A stretch of 64,000 bases of DNA from positions 219,809,234 through 219,873,233 of the forward strand of contig OY757010.1 of the NCBI GenBank assembly GCA_963580285.1, in the 5' to 3' direction. The notes under the pieces are model-generated. The model made no database searches and was not told the DNA's origin. It was given only the letters and a program-made list of their open reading frames with translations. This stretch comes from Lucinisca nassula. Its lineage: Eukaryota > Mollusca > Bivalvia > Lucinida > Lucinidae. The position numbers were made by a program, and so were the translations under genes. Position 1 is the stretch's first letter. The number at the start of each line of letters is the position of its first letter. Positions 39,322 through 49,399 of the stretch are shown here, one piece after another.

Positions 39322-39597
39322 ACAGCCCCGCCCATAGGGGCTTGAAGAACTATATGGGCTGCATGATGCTTCCACGCAGAGCTGAATCCGGCCCGCACAC
39401 TAGTACTGTCCAGGAACCGCGGTGCGAGGCGGGCCGTTCATGCTAATACACCCTATTGGTTTCATTGGGCGACAGGGCTTGAGGTGTCATTTCATCTCAA
39501 TGTCGGGTAAAAGTCCCACAAAATTGGAAGCAACGTCTCAAAAATGACCTTTACAGTGTTGACGGGAACGTTAAACATCAAATCAAACAAAACAAAA
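39322..39597 (+). mobile_element. S1 retroposon
   Basis: CAGCCCCGCCCATAGGGGC to CAAATCAAACAAAACAAAA with a small deletion at AGTACTGTCCAGG. Target duplication ctYgcttggWcca (2 mismatches) at 39309-39321 and 39598-39610. Confidence 0.92.
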
Positions 39598-39652
39598 CTC
39601 GCTTGGACCATACATATATAAAAGTTTGTTATAATGAAAAAGTTGCGAAACT

Positions 39653-39777
39653 TCTAATGCTTCAAACATGGATGGCTTGTTTACCTTGCCTGAATCAGAC
39701 TCGTTTTGATGTTTGAACACATTTGATGTTCCCAAATGTGTCTAACCATTCCAGTGAGCTGTATATACCGCGACCTT
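39653..39777. mobile_element. Unassigned 125-bp insertion with 14-bp direct repeats
   Basis: A perfect direct repeat aaagttgcgaaact at 39639-39652 and 39778-39791 brackets 125 bp of sequence unlike any named family here. It looks like a truncated retroposon with its target duplication; a chance repeat of 14 bp at this distance is unlikely. Confidence 0.6.
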
Positions 39778-39960
39778 AAAGTTGCGAAACTAAATGAATT
39801 ACTGATGCAGTAATTTGAAGTATATGGGTGCCTTTCTTTGAAAATAGGATTAAAATTAAACAGCTATAGTTCTAGAACAATAATTAAGAAAATGCATACC
39901 CCGTTGATAAAGTTGATTTTTAGTTTTGGATTATTTCCTGCTTATAGCAAAAAAGCGGAT

Positions 39961-40242
39961 CATTACGAGAACACGCCTATGTAATTTTGACCCCTCATAC
40001 CCCACTTTTATATAGTAAAACTGGGGTTTAATGGGGTATACATTATTTTTCTTATTTCTACTCAAAACATAGATTGTGGGTACTCGATAGAACCGCCTCG
40101 TCGAGGGTGTTCTATCGGGTACCTGCAATCTATGTTTTGAGCAGAAATAAGAAAAAATATCGCAATTTTTCATCTTAAAATTTCTATTTTTTTTTTTGTC
40201 AAAAAATTGGCAATATATTTGTATAGGCGTGTTTTCGTAATG
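39961..40242. mobile_element. M1a MITE with compensated hairpin changes
   Basis: CATTACGAGAACACGCC to GGCGTGTTTTCGTAATG. The stem reads ACTCGATAGAAC / GTTCTATCGGGT in place of the common CGTTAGAAC / GTTCTAACG, both arms altered. Confidence 0.92.
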
Positions 40243-40394
40243 TAAAACGCCATTTTCATGCTGAAGAAAAATATTCCAATCCGGTGTCAACATTCATCAG
40301 TCAAAACAGAGGCTGGTATTTTCTTTTCCATGAAAAGATATGGAAAGGATTTTTTATTAATGTATACGGACTAAACGGTCGAGACTTCAACATA

Positions 40395-40572
40395 TGAGGT
40401 GATTCTAATGAGTACACAAAAAGATCAGGCGATTCAAGTTAGTTTTGAAAATTAGCAAAATTAATCTTAAATCTCTGGAGTTATGAGAACATTTTTCCTA
40501 ACGTTCCAAGAACCAGTTCGAAGCAGCCATGTTAAACGAGCCATCGGTGTTCGAGCCATTGGAGTTTCGTTG
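40395..40572. mobile_element. M3 MITE, decayed
   Basis: GAGGTGATTCTAATGAGTAC (right hairpin arm), AACGAGCCATCGGTGTTCGA and GCCATTGGAGTTTCGTTGTA (right end). The left half is mostly missing. Confidence 0.75.
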
Positions 40573-41435
40573 TATTTATAACTTAATGTTGGTGGTAAAT
40601 ATATTGTAATTTATGTAAACATTCAAACGGATTTCGTGGCCGTCCATAAATTGCATTCTCATAAAACACCCTCTTAAACTCTATTGTTTCAATTAAAAAA
40701 ATAAAACATGCTTGCTAGAAGCATTTAACATGCATAAAATATGCGCTGAAATTGATACTTTGCATTCCTAATAGCAATGATCCTTTCACCCCCCGATTAT
40801 CGAAATGGACTCTTCCGTGCTTGGATCAGGACTAAAGCATAACTTCAGGAAATTCGGTCAAAAGTCATAAATAAATTTACAAAATATATAGATCCAGATG
40901 AGACTGCTTATTGTAAGCGATCTCATCTGGGTCTACATCTTTGCAAATGTGTTTGTTTTGGTCGACAGGGCAGAAAGAGTTAGGAATGATATATGGCTCC
41001 AAAATAGTCGATAATTTTCTGACACGAGGAAATGCGTTTGGATCATCTTCGCTTTGTTTTAGTTTGCTATTAGGATTAAACTCTGATGCAAACATATAAT
41101 GACCTCACCCATGGCCCTTGATATTAACCCATTGTATTCTAGTGGACCCTTCCATTGCTGTATGTTGGACAAGTCCATTTATCATATAAGGGGTGTCAGG
41201 CCTATTTTTAGTTTTTATTCTATTTTTGACGCAACCAGGTATGAGACTTTTCGGAATTTTGCAGATTTCAGATGTTTTGGTTTTCAAATGCCTTATTGTA
41301 TTGCATAGTTACTGTTTTTGTCTGAAAGTTGCAAAAAAGACATTTTTGGAAGTGGTGATAGGGGATTTCAGACTTTGTTCACTCAGGTTTCAGATTTTTT
41401 AACAGTCATTCATTCTCATGCCTGCGGAAAATTCT
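40573..41435. other. No gene; one M5-type hairpin
   Basis: A hairpin at about 40888-40937 (TAGATCCAGATGAGACTGC with GATCTCATCTGGGTCTACA). A TTAACCCATTG start near 41126 and TGGACCCTTCCATTGC suggest a decayed M5 relative. No supported coding. Confidence 0.4.
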
Positions 41436-41439
41436 GATA

Positions 41440-41512
41440 GCAAATAGTGCAGGCCCTGATCAGAGGCTGCGTTCTGCGGCGTCTGATCAAGGCCTGCACT
41501 ATTTTGCCAAGA
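41440..41512. mobile_element. M5-type hairpin core
   Basis: AAATAGTGCAGGCCCTGATC with complement around GAGGCTGCGTTCTGCGGCGTC. One arm mutated. Confidence 0.65.
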
Positions 41513-41614
41513 TACCCCTTTATGGGGTTTCTCGCATGCAGTGGATTAAGGGAAGAACCCGTGTGACACCCGTATTCTTACATGGCACCCGTATTCTTAC
41601 ATGGCACCAAAACA

Positions 41615-41896
41615 CATTACGCAAACACGCCTATACAAATACATTGCCACTTTTATCGCCGCAAAAATGAAAATTTTGAGAAGAAAAATTGTGATATTTT
41701 TCTTATTTCTGCTCAAAATATAGATTGTGGGCACTCGTTAGAACCGCCTCATCGAGAGGCGGTTCTAACGAGTACCCACAATCTATATTTTAGAGCAGAA
41801 ATAAGAAAAATAAGGTGTACCCCCGGAGACCCCAGTTTTACTACATACAAGTGGGGTTCAAGGGGGTCCAAATTATATAGGCGTGTTTTCGTGATG
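41615..41896. mobile_element. M1a MITE
   Basis: CATTACGCAAACACGCC to GGCGTGTTTTCGTGATG, full hairpin with an extra AG at the tip. Followed at 41935-42045 by a decayed M1 hairpin with the CCGCCTCA motif duplicated. Confidence 0.92.
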
Positions 41897-42129
41897 GGAC
41901 TTGTTTTCTGATGCAATTATTTTCCTATTTTTCTAATTTTTGCTTCAAATATAGAACCGCCTCAATAAACCGCCTCATTGAGGCGGTGAGGCGGTTCTAA
42001 CGGGTACCCACAATCTATGTTCCGAGCAAAAATAAGAACAATAATGCAATCCTCACTTTACACAGGAAAACGGTCTTATTCGCTAATGACTGTACATTGT
42101 GTATTTTTCATGTACCCGTGAAAAATGAG

Positions 42130-42262
42130 TGCATTGGTGACTCAACTCTTGATCCAGTGCTTTCGGGTTCGAGTCCCACGCCAGGCATCAGGCGTTGTGT
42201 CCTCGAGCATGACCCTTTATCACCATTGCCAAATTTGACCGGATAGGTAGAATATGTGAAAC
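42130..42262 (+). mobile_element. S6 SINE, partial
   Basis: Head fragment GTGACTCAACTCTTGATCC, B box TCGGGTTCGAGTCCC, core TGTCCTCGAGCATGACCC, then TCACCATTGCC. Confidence 0.65.
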
Positions 42263-42776
42263 AAATATCGCCAAACTGACATTCCAAAAGCCTATGCAAA
42301 TTGCCATATGCACCATAGGTATGTTATCTAACTGGTCTTCCTTGATGAACTCGATGTAATCGTAACACTTTCACCCCTGAGTTCGTGAAGTGGGCTTTTT
42401 TCATCTTGATTTTAGAAACATCCAATGCTTCCAAAAATCCTTTTTTTCTCAAAATCATGGAAGGAACGACAAACAGTGTAGATTCTGATGAGCGGCTCTA
42501 AGAGCCGTTTCATATAGATCTTCACAGGTTGTATATGTTACTGTCGCAATCTACAGGGTTGAAAGGGTTAATGTTTTTGACCCCATTATGATCAAATTAA
42601 TGATTATTTAACGGTCAAAAATTCGCACCTGTAAGTGCAATTTTATTTGTGCTCGACCTCACTTTGCCACAAATGGACATGGTAACCCTTTATCTCTCAT
42701 TTAACTGCCTTTGCTGAGGGCAGTTTTCTAACAACGAAAGATTTCGCTAGTTTTATGCGACACCCAATGCGATTAA

Positions 42777-42968
42777 CCCTTATCCCGCCAAACACAGCAA
42801 CCTCTGTCTTTGGAAACAATGTAGATCCTGATCAGACGGCTTCTGAAGAAGCCGTCTGATCAGGATCTACACTGTTTGTTATTCAGTTTGTACAATATAT
42901 CAAGTAATTTGATTGGTTGGTAGTCAGAAATGGGTGTGGCAAAATTAAGTAATCAACAGGGTATGGGT
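42777..42968. mobile_element. M5 MITE, complete
   Basis: 192 bp: TTAA-CCCTTATCCCGCC ... CAGGGTATGGG(T)-TTAA. Hairpin TGTAGATCCTGATCAGACGG perfect around CTTCTGAAGAAG. Confidence 0.85.
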
Positions 42969-42969
42969 T

Positions 42970-43190
42970 TAAACTCACGTGCCGACCGTATTATATAAGA
43001 GACATAGACAACCAGTGAACCCCAGATCAGATGCCACCGAAATTGGCGCCTAATGTGGGACTGCATTGTTTGCTAGAAGTGCAAGGATTTTAGTAAATCT
43101 GACTCCATTTAAATTGGCAATGTACCTGCTCTAAGCAATTAGTGGAAGATTCTGTCATTTGACATGAAACTTTGTGTATGTAACAATATG
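42970..43190. other. No gene; decayed M5-like palindrome
   Basis: CAGTGAACCCCAGATCAGAT and AATGTGGGACTGCATTG near 43011-43067 suggest an M5 relative. Nothing else. Confidence 0.4.
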
Positions 43191-43194
43191 GTAT

Positions 43195-43300
43195 GTTTAC
43201 GGCCCTTTCAAAGATTACTTCTCCCATATCCAGCCAGCCGTTATCGGGCGTTTATCAAAGGCTGAATGGAGGTGGACGAAAATCGGAGAACCCACAGGAA
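43195..43300 (-). mobile_element. S4 SINE body fragment
   Basis: The plus strand reads CGGCCCTTTCAAAGATTA, then GAGGTGGACGAAAATCGGAG, the complement of the S4 body and tail. Head missing. Confidence 0.65.
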
Positions 43301-43406
43301 AACTACTCATGGAAATGATGTATGTGTCATGTGTATGTCCCCATCTTCCCTTATATAAAGTGGACCTTACAATAGCATTTTTGTTCCTGTTAACATGATA
43401 ATATAT

Positions 43407-43429
43407 GCTATTCTTCTTCTTCTTCTTCC

Positions 43430-43461
<32 letters not shown>

Positions 43462-43474
43462 TTATTATTATTAT
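43407..43474. repeat. (TTC)n(TTA)n microsatellite
   Basis: TTC units interrupted by CCAC, changing to TTA units. Confidence 0.95.
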
Positions 43475-43689
43475 CAGTGTACTTTAATTATATTTTCATT
43501 TCTCCCAAAAAGCTACTCATTTTGACCAGTTTTCTTGATGAGATTTGAAAACTAGGCCCCTGCCCCATTTACCGAAGCTGTTACTGGGACATGGGTTCGA
43601 AAGCAAAGCACATTATCAAATAACCAAGAGATAGTTGAAAACATAATACCCTTGTGCTGCTGAGCCAGATTGCAAACGTTCAGGAAATG

Positions 43690-43900
43690 AATGTCAGACA
43701 CTGTAGATAGTAATCGGTCTATAGAAATAATCTGATCAGTATCTACACTGTTTGACATCCAGAAGCCATCTGATCAGTTTCTACACTGTTTTTGACATTC
43801 ATTTGCTGAATTGTAGGAACAAATTACATCAAATAATGTGATTGGCTGAAAATCAGAATTAGGCAAGGCTAAATTAATCTATTCAGAAAGACAAGAGTGA
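43690..43900. mobile_element. M5 MITE, degraded, hairpin arm duplicated
   Basis: GATCAGTATCTACACTGTTT and GATCAGTTTCTACACTGTTT are direct repeats of the right arm, then the usual GAATTGTAGGAACAAATTAC body. Confidence 0.7.
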
Positions 43901-44404
43901 AAGTGCTAATCCTCATATTTGGTGAAAGGTATCAATTGGTGATAACTGTAATCCACTTATCGATTGTTTGATGAGACACGATAATGTGATCTGACACGGC
44001 CTTGATATCATCAGACCCGGATAGTGTGTAGCCATACAGACGTCTGTACTTGTGTACGTATGTCAGCATCTCAGCACGTAACCTCTCCTATAAACAGTCA
44101 GTCTGGCTAGCTTCCTATGCGCGTTGTCAGCTCCAGTTATGGTGCTTTTGGAACGCAAAAATGATTTATTAGACAAGATCGTATTTTTCTGGCCCTTTGG
44201 AATTGCATTTTCATAATTTCGATGTATTTTTAATTTTGTCCCGTTGTTATTGGTACATGCAAAATATAAACGAATATTAAGGGGAATGGGAACACCTGGC
44301 AGTTTTTCCACCACTTTTCAAAGGTAGACAACTTTCGGGACTTCCTCTTCGCTTTTCTATAAGCCCTTTCCCGCTGAAAACGGGATCATCTCTTTAAGTT
44401 GGTT

Positions 44405-44690
44405 GTTGGTTGATTTGAGGTTTATCGTCCCCGTCAACACTGTTTAGGTCATTTTGGAGACGTTGCTTCCAATTTTGTGGGTCTTTTATCCGACATTGAG
44501 ATGAACTGACATCTCAAGCCCTGCCGCCCAATGAAACCAAAAGGGTTTATAAGCATGGGCGGTCCGACTCGCACAGCTTTGCCTGGGCAGGCTTAGTTAC
44601 TCTAAGCGGTTTACCGGTACTCGTGTTCGGTCGGATTCAGCTCTGCATGGAATCACCATGCAGCCCATATATTTCTTCAAGCCCCGATGG
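44405..44690 (-). mobile_element. S1 retroposon, nearly full length
   Basis: Tail side GGTTGATTTGAGGTTTATCG, head side GCCCATATATTTCTTCAAGC and CCCCGATGG. Decayed tail repeats TTGGTTGTTGG. Confidence 0.88.
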
Positions 44691-44692
44691 AG

Positions 44693-45299
44693 TTGTCCCT
44701 ATTGACATGAAAGACGAAAATACTTTTGCAGGAGTTGCCTCCCCTGAAAGTGTATGGATTCCTTTTAAATGGGGATAGCTCAAATGTTCGAAATCACCAA
44801 AACAGGCAGCCAATATAGTTGATTCTTTGCCACACACACACGCATACGCAGGCACACACACGTGCAAGCACCTACTTGTACCTCTCATGTACTTCAAATG
44901 ATCGGTTAATTTTGATTTAAGCATAATTGGATAGTTATCTATGGTGTAGAACTCCATTCGAGGTGTTATCTATTAATTCGTTAAATGAGATGAAATTTCC
45001 AGAGGGAAAATAGTTCTGATATCAAACTTGTGATCAGGTCAGCACATTGTCATCTCGGGGACCCTCCGTACTATCTCATTAATAATGAAAATAAATTCAA
45101 CGTGTGTCAGCTGCCAACATATGTCATACATGTACCTAGTTTTAAAAATGAATAAACTAAAATTGTATGACAGTTTGTAATCACTATAGTCAAATTCATG
45201 CAAAATAATGCCTTCTATCATTGCTCCAAAAACACAATTTTTTCTTTTACCTTTTTTGTTATTTGTGCTCTAACAGAGTACCAGCAATCTAGGTTTTGA
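44693..45299. other. No gene seen
   Basis: A short CA-rich stretch near 44830-44865. No repeat arms or domain. Confidence 0.4.
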
Positions 45300-45545
45300 T
45301 TATGAGTAAGAAGAAAATTTTACCTCCAAAAACTGAAAAATTGCTATTGTTTCTTATTTCTGCTTCAAACATAGATTGTGGGCACTCGTGAGAACCGCCT
45401 CGCCGAGGCGGTTCTAACGAGTACCCACAACCTATGTCTTAGTGCAGGATTAAGGAAAATAATGTATACCCCTGCAAACCCCAGTTTTACTTTATAAAAG
45501 TGGGGTTTAAGGGGGACACAATTATATAGGCGTGTTTTCGCGATG
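45300..45545. mobile_element. M1 MITE, left end lost
   Basis: Hairpin GGCACTCGTGAGAACCGCCT with complement GAGGCGGTTCTAACGAGTAC, then GTGGGGTTTAAGGGGGACAC and GGCGTGTTTTCGCGATG. Confidence 0.85.
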
Positions 45546-46044
45546 ATACCCATGTAAAAACTCGCCATGACGAGTGCCTCACGCTGGCGGACGCTGAAAT
45601 GTTTTTTAGATGTCTCCATGTAAAGCGGGATTTACATGGGTGTTTATTACATGAACGTGTTAACATGTTTTAGATAATTTATTCTAGGTTCATTGCTGAT
45701 ACTGGTTAGAACTGCCTCCTCAGTTATACTGGTTTAACGAGAACCCAAAATTCATGAGGACAAAATATAACAGATTGAATAGTGTACACCCATATTCTAA
45801 AGAAAGATAATCCTTTAGAAGCAAGGGTTACAACAAAGAATTGAAAACCGTGGAGTGTACAAGCTTTTTTTGCAGGCCAGACTAGCTGGTTCAGGCAAAT
45901 CTGGCCCGCTTTGGGGCCCCTCAAAAATTTTCAAAATTCTGCAATTGAATCAATGGTCCCAAAGGAGTAGACACTACAACTCACACGCACTTTATTATGT
46001 ACAAAGTTGGGTTTTCCAGGTTTTTTTTTACAGACTTGTTAATA

Positions 46045-46267
46045 CAGTAAAATTCAGCTTTAAAGACCACCAAAAATTGAGGCTAATTCTGCTTTAAAAA
46101 GCTTATTTAGAAAGTTTCGCGTTTCTTTGTTTGAGTCCTCTGGTCAGAGACCACCTTTGGGACTGTTCAAAAGTGGTCTCAAAGACCACTTTGGGACTGT
46201 TCAAAAGTGGTCTCAAAGACCACTTTTGAACAGGCCCAGAGGTGGTCTTAATATAGGAATTTTAGTG
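46045..46267. mobile_element. M4 MITE, complete, with internal duplication
   Basis: TA-CAGTAAAATTCAGC ... GAATTTTAGTG-TA. The segment GGGACTGTTCAAAAGTGGTC plus TCAAAGACCACTT occurs twice in tandem near 46160-46228, lengthening the hairpin region. Confidence 0.88.
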
Positions 46268-46674
46268 TATTATAATTCTACAAGCAGTCATCCAACATAA
46301 TGCCATTCTCAATATAGACTAGAGACACAACATCATTGCTGGTTTCACGGACAGAATTGTCAATAAGTAATAAAGGCGTAGATCAGATTCTAGACAAAAT
46401 TATTATGGTTCAGAAGATATATAGCATTTCATTAGGTTTAATTTAGTCAATAAGTTCAGGGAAGGCACAGACTAACTGATGAATTTAATAAAGCATAGAC
46501 TGCAACATGTAACTTGATGATTATAAAGGTCTAAAGCATCGTCCTGTCTCTCCGTGCTTCAACTTTCTGTTCAAAATAAGGTTTATTTTGTAGGAAAGCT
46601 AATACTTATTCCCAAACGCAGCCATAACAATCAGGGATAAGTAAGAGACATTTATATTTATGTCTTACTTTTCT

Positions 46675-46780
46675 TGTTATAAACATATGTTGTGGGTACT
46701 CGTTAGAATCGCCTCATCGAGGCTCAAACAAGAACCCACAGTCTATGTTTTTATGGAGAAATAAAGAAAAAATTCCTCAA
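46675..46780. mobile_element. M1 hairpin fragment
   Basis: GTTGTGGGTACTCGTTAGAA, GAGGCTCAAACAAGAACCCA and GGAGAAATAAAGAAAA. Ends missing. Confidence 0.65.
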
Positions 46781-47191
46781 TAAATCATTGTCTGAAGCTA
46801 AGGGCAGCAGCGAAATCTTGGCACTTTAAAAAATTATGACAAATAGTGGCCTGTGTTAGTCTGATTTTCATAAAAAGTACCTTATAGCAAAGCATGGGAC
46901 CCTATATTTTTTAATTACAGTTTAAAGCCATATGGATTTACAAGAGACTTATGTGGCGGAACTGTCAGTTTGGTAGCGGAGGTAGAGTTCAGTTTGGGGG
47001 AACAAATTCACCTTCAGGGGAGGCAATCCTTTTCAGGCATATTTTGTAAACAGCGGTCTCCTCTATAAAGGAAAGAATTTGTTCCCGAGGAGTAAATTCT
47101 CTCCTCTTAGAGCAGACCCCCTTTTTAGAAGTGCTGCTGAATTTAGAACAAAACGAAAAGGAGGTTATCACGGTTGTCTCCCTTGTTAAAA

Positions 47192-47283
47192 ATGGCGGAA
47201 ATTGTGTCGGCTGAACCCATTCTTCTTAGCTCTGGTAGGCTGAAAATCATAGCCCGTCCTATTGTTTTCATTGACATCTTGTG
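47192..47283 (+). CDS. Candidate first coding exon (MAEIVSAEPILL...), unproven
   Basis: ATG in strong context (AAAAATGGCGG) opens 30 codons plus 2 bases, MAEIVSAEPILLSSGRLKI then IARPIVFIDIL, ending at TTGTG|GTAAGC, a good splice donor. Without splicing the frame closes at the TAA inside the donor. The flanking 46.8-48.3 kb is relatively poor in repeats, which suits a gene 5' end. No family recognised and no second exon found. Confidence 0.28.
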
Positions 47284-47728
47284 GTAAGCACTATTTCTGA
47301 TGAATCAGCTGAAATAGTCTTCTTCTCTGGGGATACATGTAAATTGACGCGGTGATAATTTGATTTGGGCTTTGTGTTATTCCCAGTGATTTCTATGGCA
47401 GAAAACTGTGAATATATATGACTTAATAACGGGAATGATGTTGCGGGCCAAGACCAGCTATATGAGATCTGATATCACCAGGGTCTGCATGGTCGCCTAC
47501 GCCAGAAAATAGCTTTGCTAAACACGTTTACGATTAGATATAGCTCAAAGAAATACGACATATACATGCGATTGATAGAATGATTAAGGGCCGTTAAAGG
47601 CAACCGCTGTATATACGTCCAGTTTTGGGTAGATTGTTTGTCATTTGATGCAAAGTTAAAAAGCGCAATATTTTTACATCACTGATGTCCACGTGACTGT
47701 CACTGATTTGAACGAAATCCTGGGGCGA

Positions 47729-47950
47729 GTTGTTCAAAACTAACGACATCGTTAGTTAACGTATCGTTAAAACTTTGATCATTCAATATGGCAAATATGC
47801 TAAAATTTTTGCTGAAAAAATGTAAGCAGGATGCAAAAGCTGCTCACATTTTTCCAGCAAAGATACCAAAAGTTTAGATATTGTACTTGCTAGAACAGTT
47901 AACAATATGACCACTAACGAGCTTGTTAAGCTAACGATGCTTTGAACAAC
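47729..47950. mobile_element. MITE with GTTGTTCAAA inverted ends
   Basis: GTTGTTCAAAACTAACGACA on the left against the complement of CTAACGATGCTTTGAACAAC on the right; about 222 bp. Interior holds AAAAATGTAAGCAGGATGC / GCTCACATTTTTCCAGC, which are partly inverted. Single copy here; no clear target duplication. Confidence 0.65.
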
Positions 47951-48329
47951 ATGTATGTTCATGCAACATACATGTTTACATGTATAAATTCTGAAATCTG
48001 AAATTTATATACAACAGAAACCACTTCACATAATATCACTGCAGCATTGACTTGAAGGAACATGTAGATAATCAATTAGGTTACTCTAGCTAAGATAGGC
48101 ATTGATCTTATTTGGTCATGCAAGAGAACACTTCAGCGGTTTTATGGCACCAAGGCCAGGGATTTTCTCTTGAATTTAATTAAACAAAAAGAATTTAGTG
48201 TGGAAAAAAGAAGAATCTTGCGTGATTTGGAAGCATGACTGCATGTAACTCTTTTGACATTATCTACACGCAGAGGCTTTGATCAGTCAATACTGTGCTT
48301 GCTAATCATTTCAAGGTTCAAGATATATC

Positions 48330-48602
48330 GTGCGAACAAGTCTGTGAAATGAATACCCCATAAACCCCACTTTATATAGAGAATAATTAGGTTTACACAG
48401 TGGTATATATTGTTTTGCTTATTTCTGCTCCTAGACATGGGTTGTGGATACTCGTTAGAACCACCTCATTGAGGCGGTTCTAACGAGTACCCACAATTTA
48501 TGTTTTGGCAAAAGACAAAAAGAATAATGTATACCCATATAAATGCAAGCTCCAGAAGGTGGGTTTTAGAAGGATATATATTGCACGGACGAGTGTGAGT
48601 GA
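48330..48602. mobile_element. M1b MITE
   Basis: GTGCGAACAAGTCTGTGAAA, hairpin GATACTCGTTAGAACCACCT with GAGGCGGTTCTAACGAGTAC, ending near GCACGGACGAGTGTGAGTG. Confidence 0.82.
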
Positions 48603-48889
48603 TGGGTTTCTCGGTGAAAGGCCAGCTCGAAAGTGAAACTATCAAAATAATAAAAGCAGTAAACACACTGCTGTAAAATCGTTTTGCAACAAGGACATCT
48701 TTTAATTGTATTTTAATTAGGAGGAGTAATTTCAAACTGTGTCAAAATGGTACAATAATATAGTATTACACTTTTTTACCTACACTTGAAACGATGAATA
48801 TTCAAATGAGAATAAAGCTGTAAACCACAATTTTATTGTTTACAAAAACATCGAAAACGCCTTTCATCTTCCCAATAAAACTGCACTCA

Positions 48890-49350
48890 TTATATCCCTG
48901 TCACACACAAATACAAGTACGAGTTTTTCTGCGACATGAGTAGAGTTATTGCTAGTTATAACTCGGGGCATGTCGTACGAATTTGTGAGAGTTGTTGCCC
49001 TCGGTTCATTTGGCCAAAACTGTGATATCTCGTCATTGTATCGTACTTTGTCGCAGCAAATCGTGACTAACTCGTAGTAACCCGTGAAAACAACAGACTA
49101 AACTCGCACGAGATCCTACGGTATTACTACGAGATTTACCCGACATGCTACGAATTACTTTCGAGATCAGGCCCACTTTAGACGACGAGTTGTCCCGAGA
49201 ATTTCAAACAGTTTAAAATTATGCTCTTCGCGACAAACTACGAGTTGTGGCGAGTCAAGGCGAGATGCGTACGACAACCGCTGAAATATGGCTAAATCAC
49301 TGCGACATGCTCGGGGCAACCCGTAGCCAAACGACAAGGGTATTAGGCTG
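48890..49350. repeat. Region enriched in TCGTAC / CTACGAG words
   Basis: Many short words recur on both strands: GTACGAGTTT, GTCGTACGAA, TCGTAGTAACCCGTG, CTACGAGATT, GCTACGAATT, CTACGAGTTG, GCGTACGACAA. The pattern suggests a diverged palindromic element, but no clean arms or ends could be drawn. Confidence 0.35.
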
Positions 49351-49399
49351 TAGAAAACCACATTCTTGGTGTTTAACGAGTGCCCCAAATAATGTTGTG

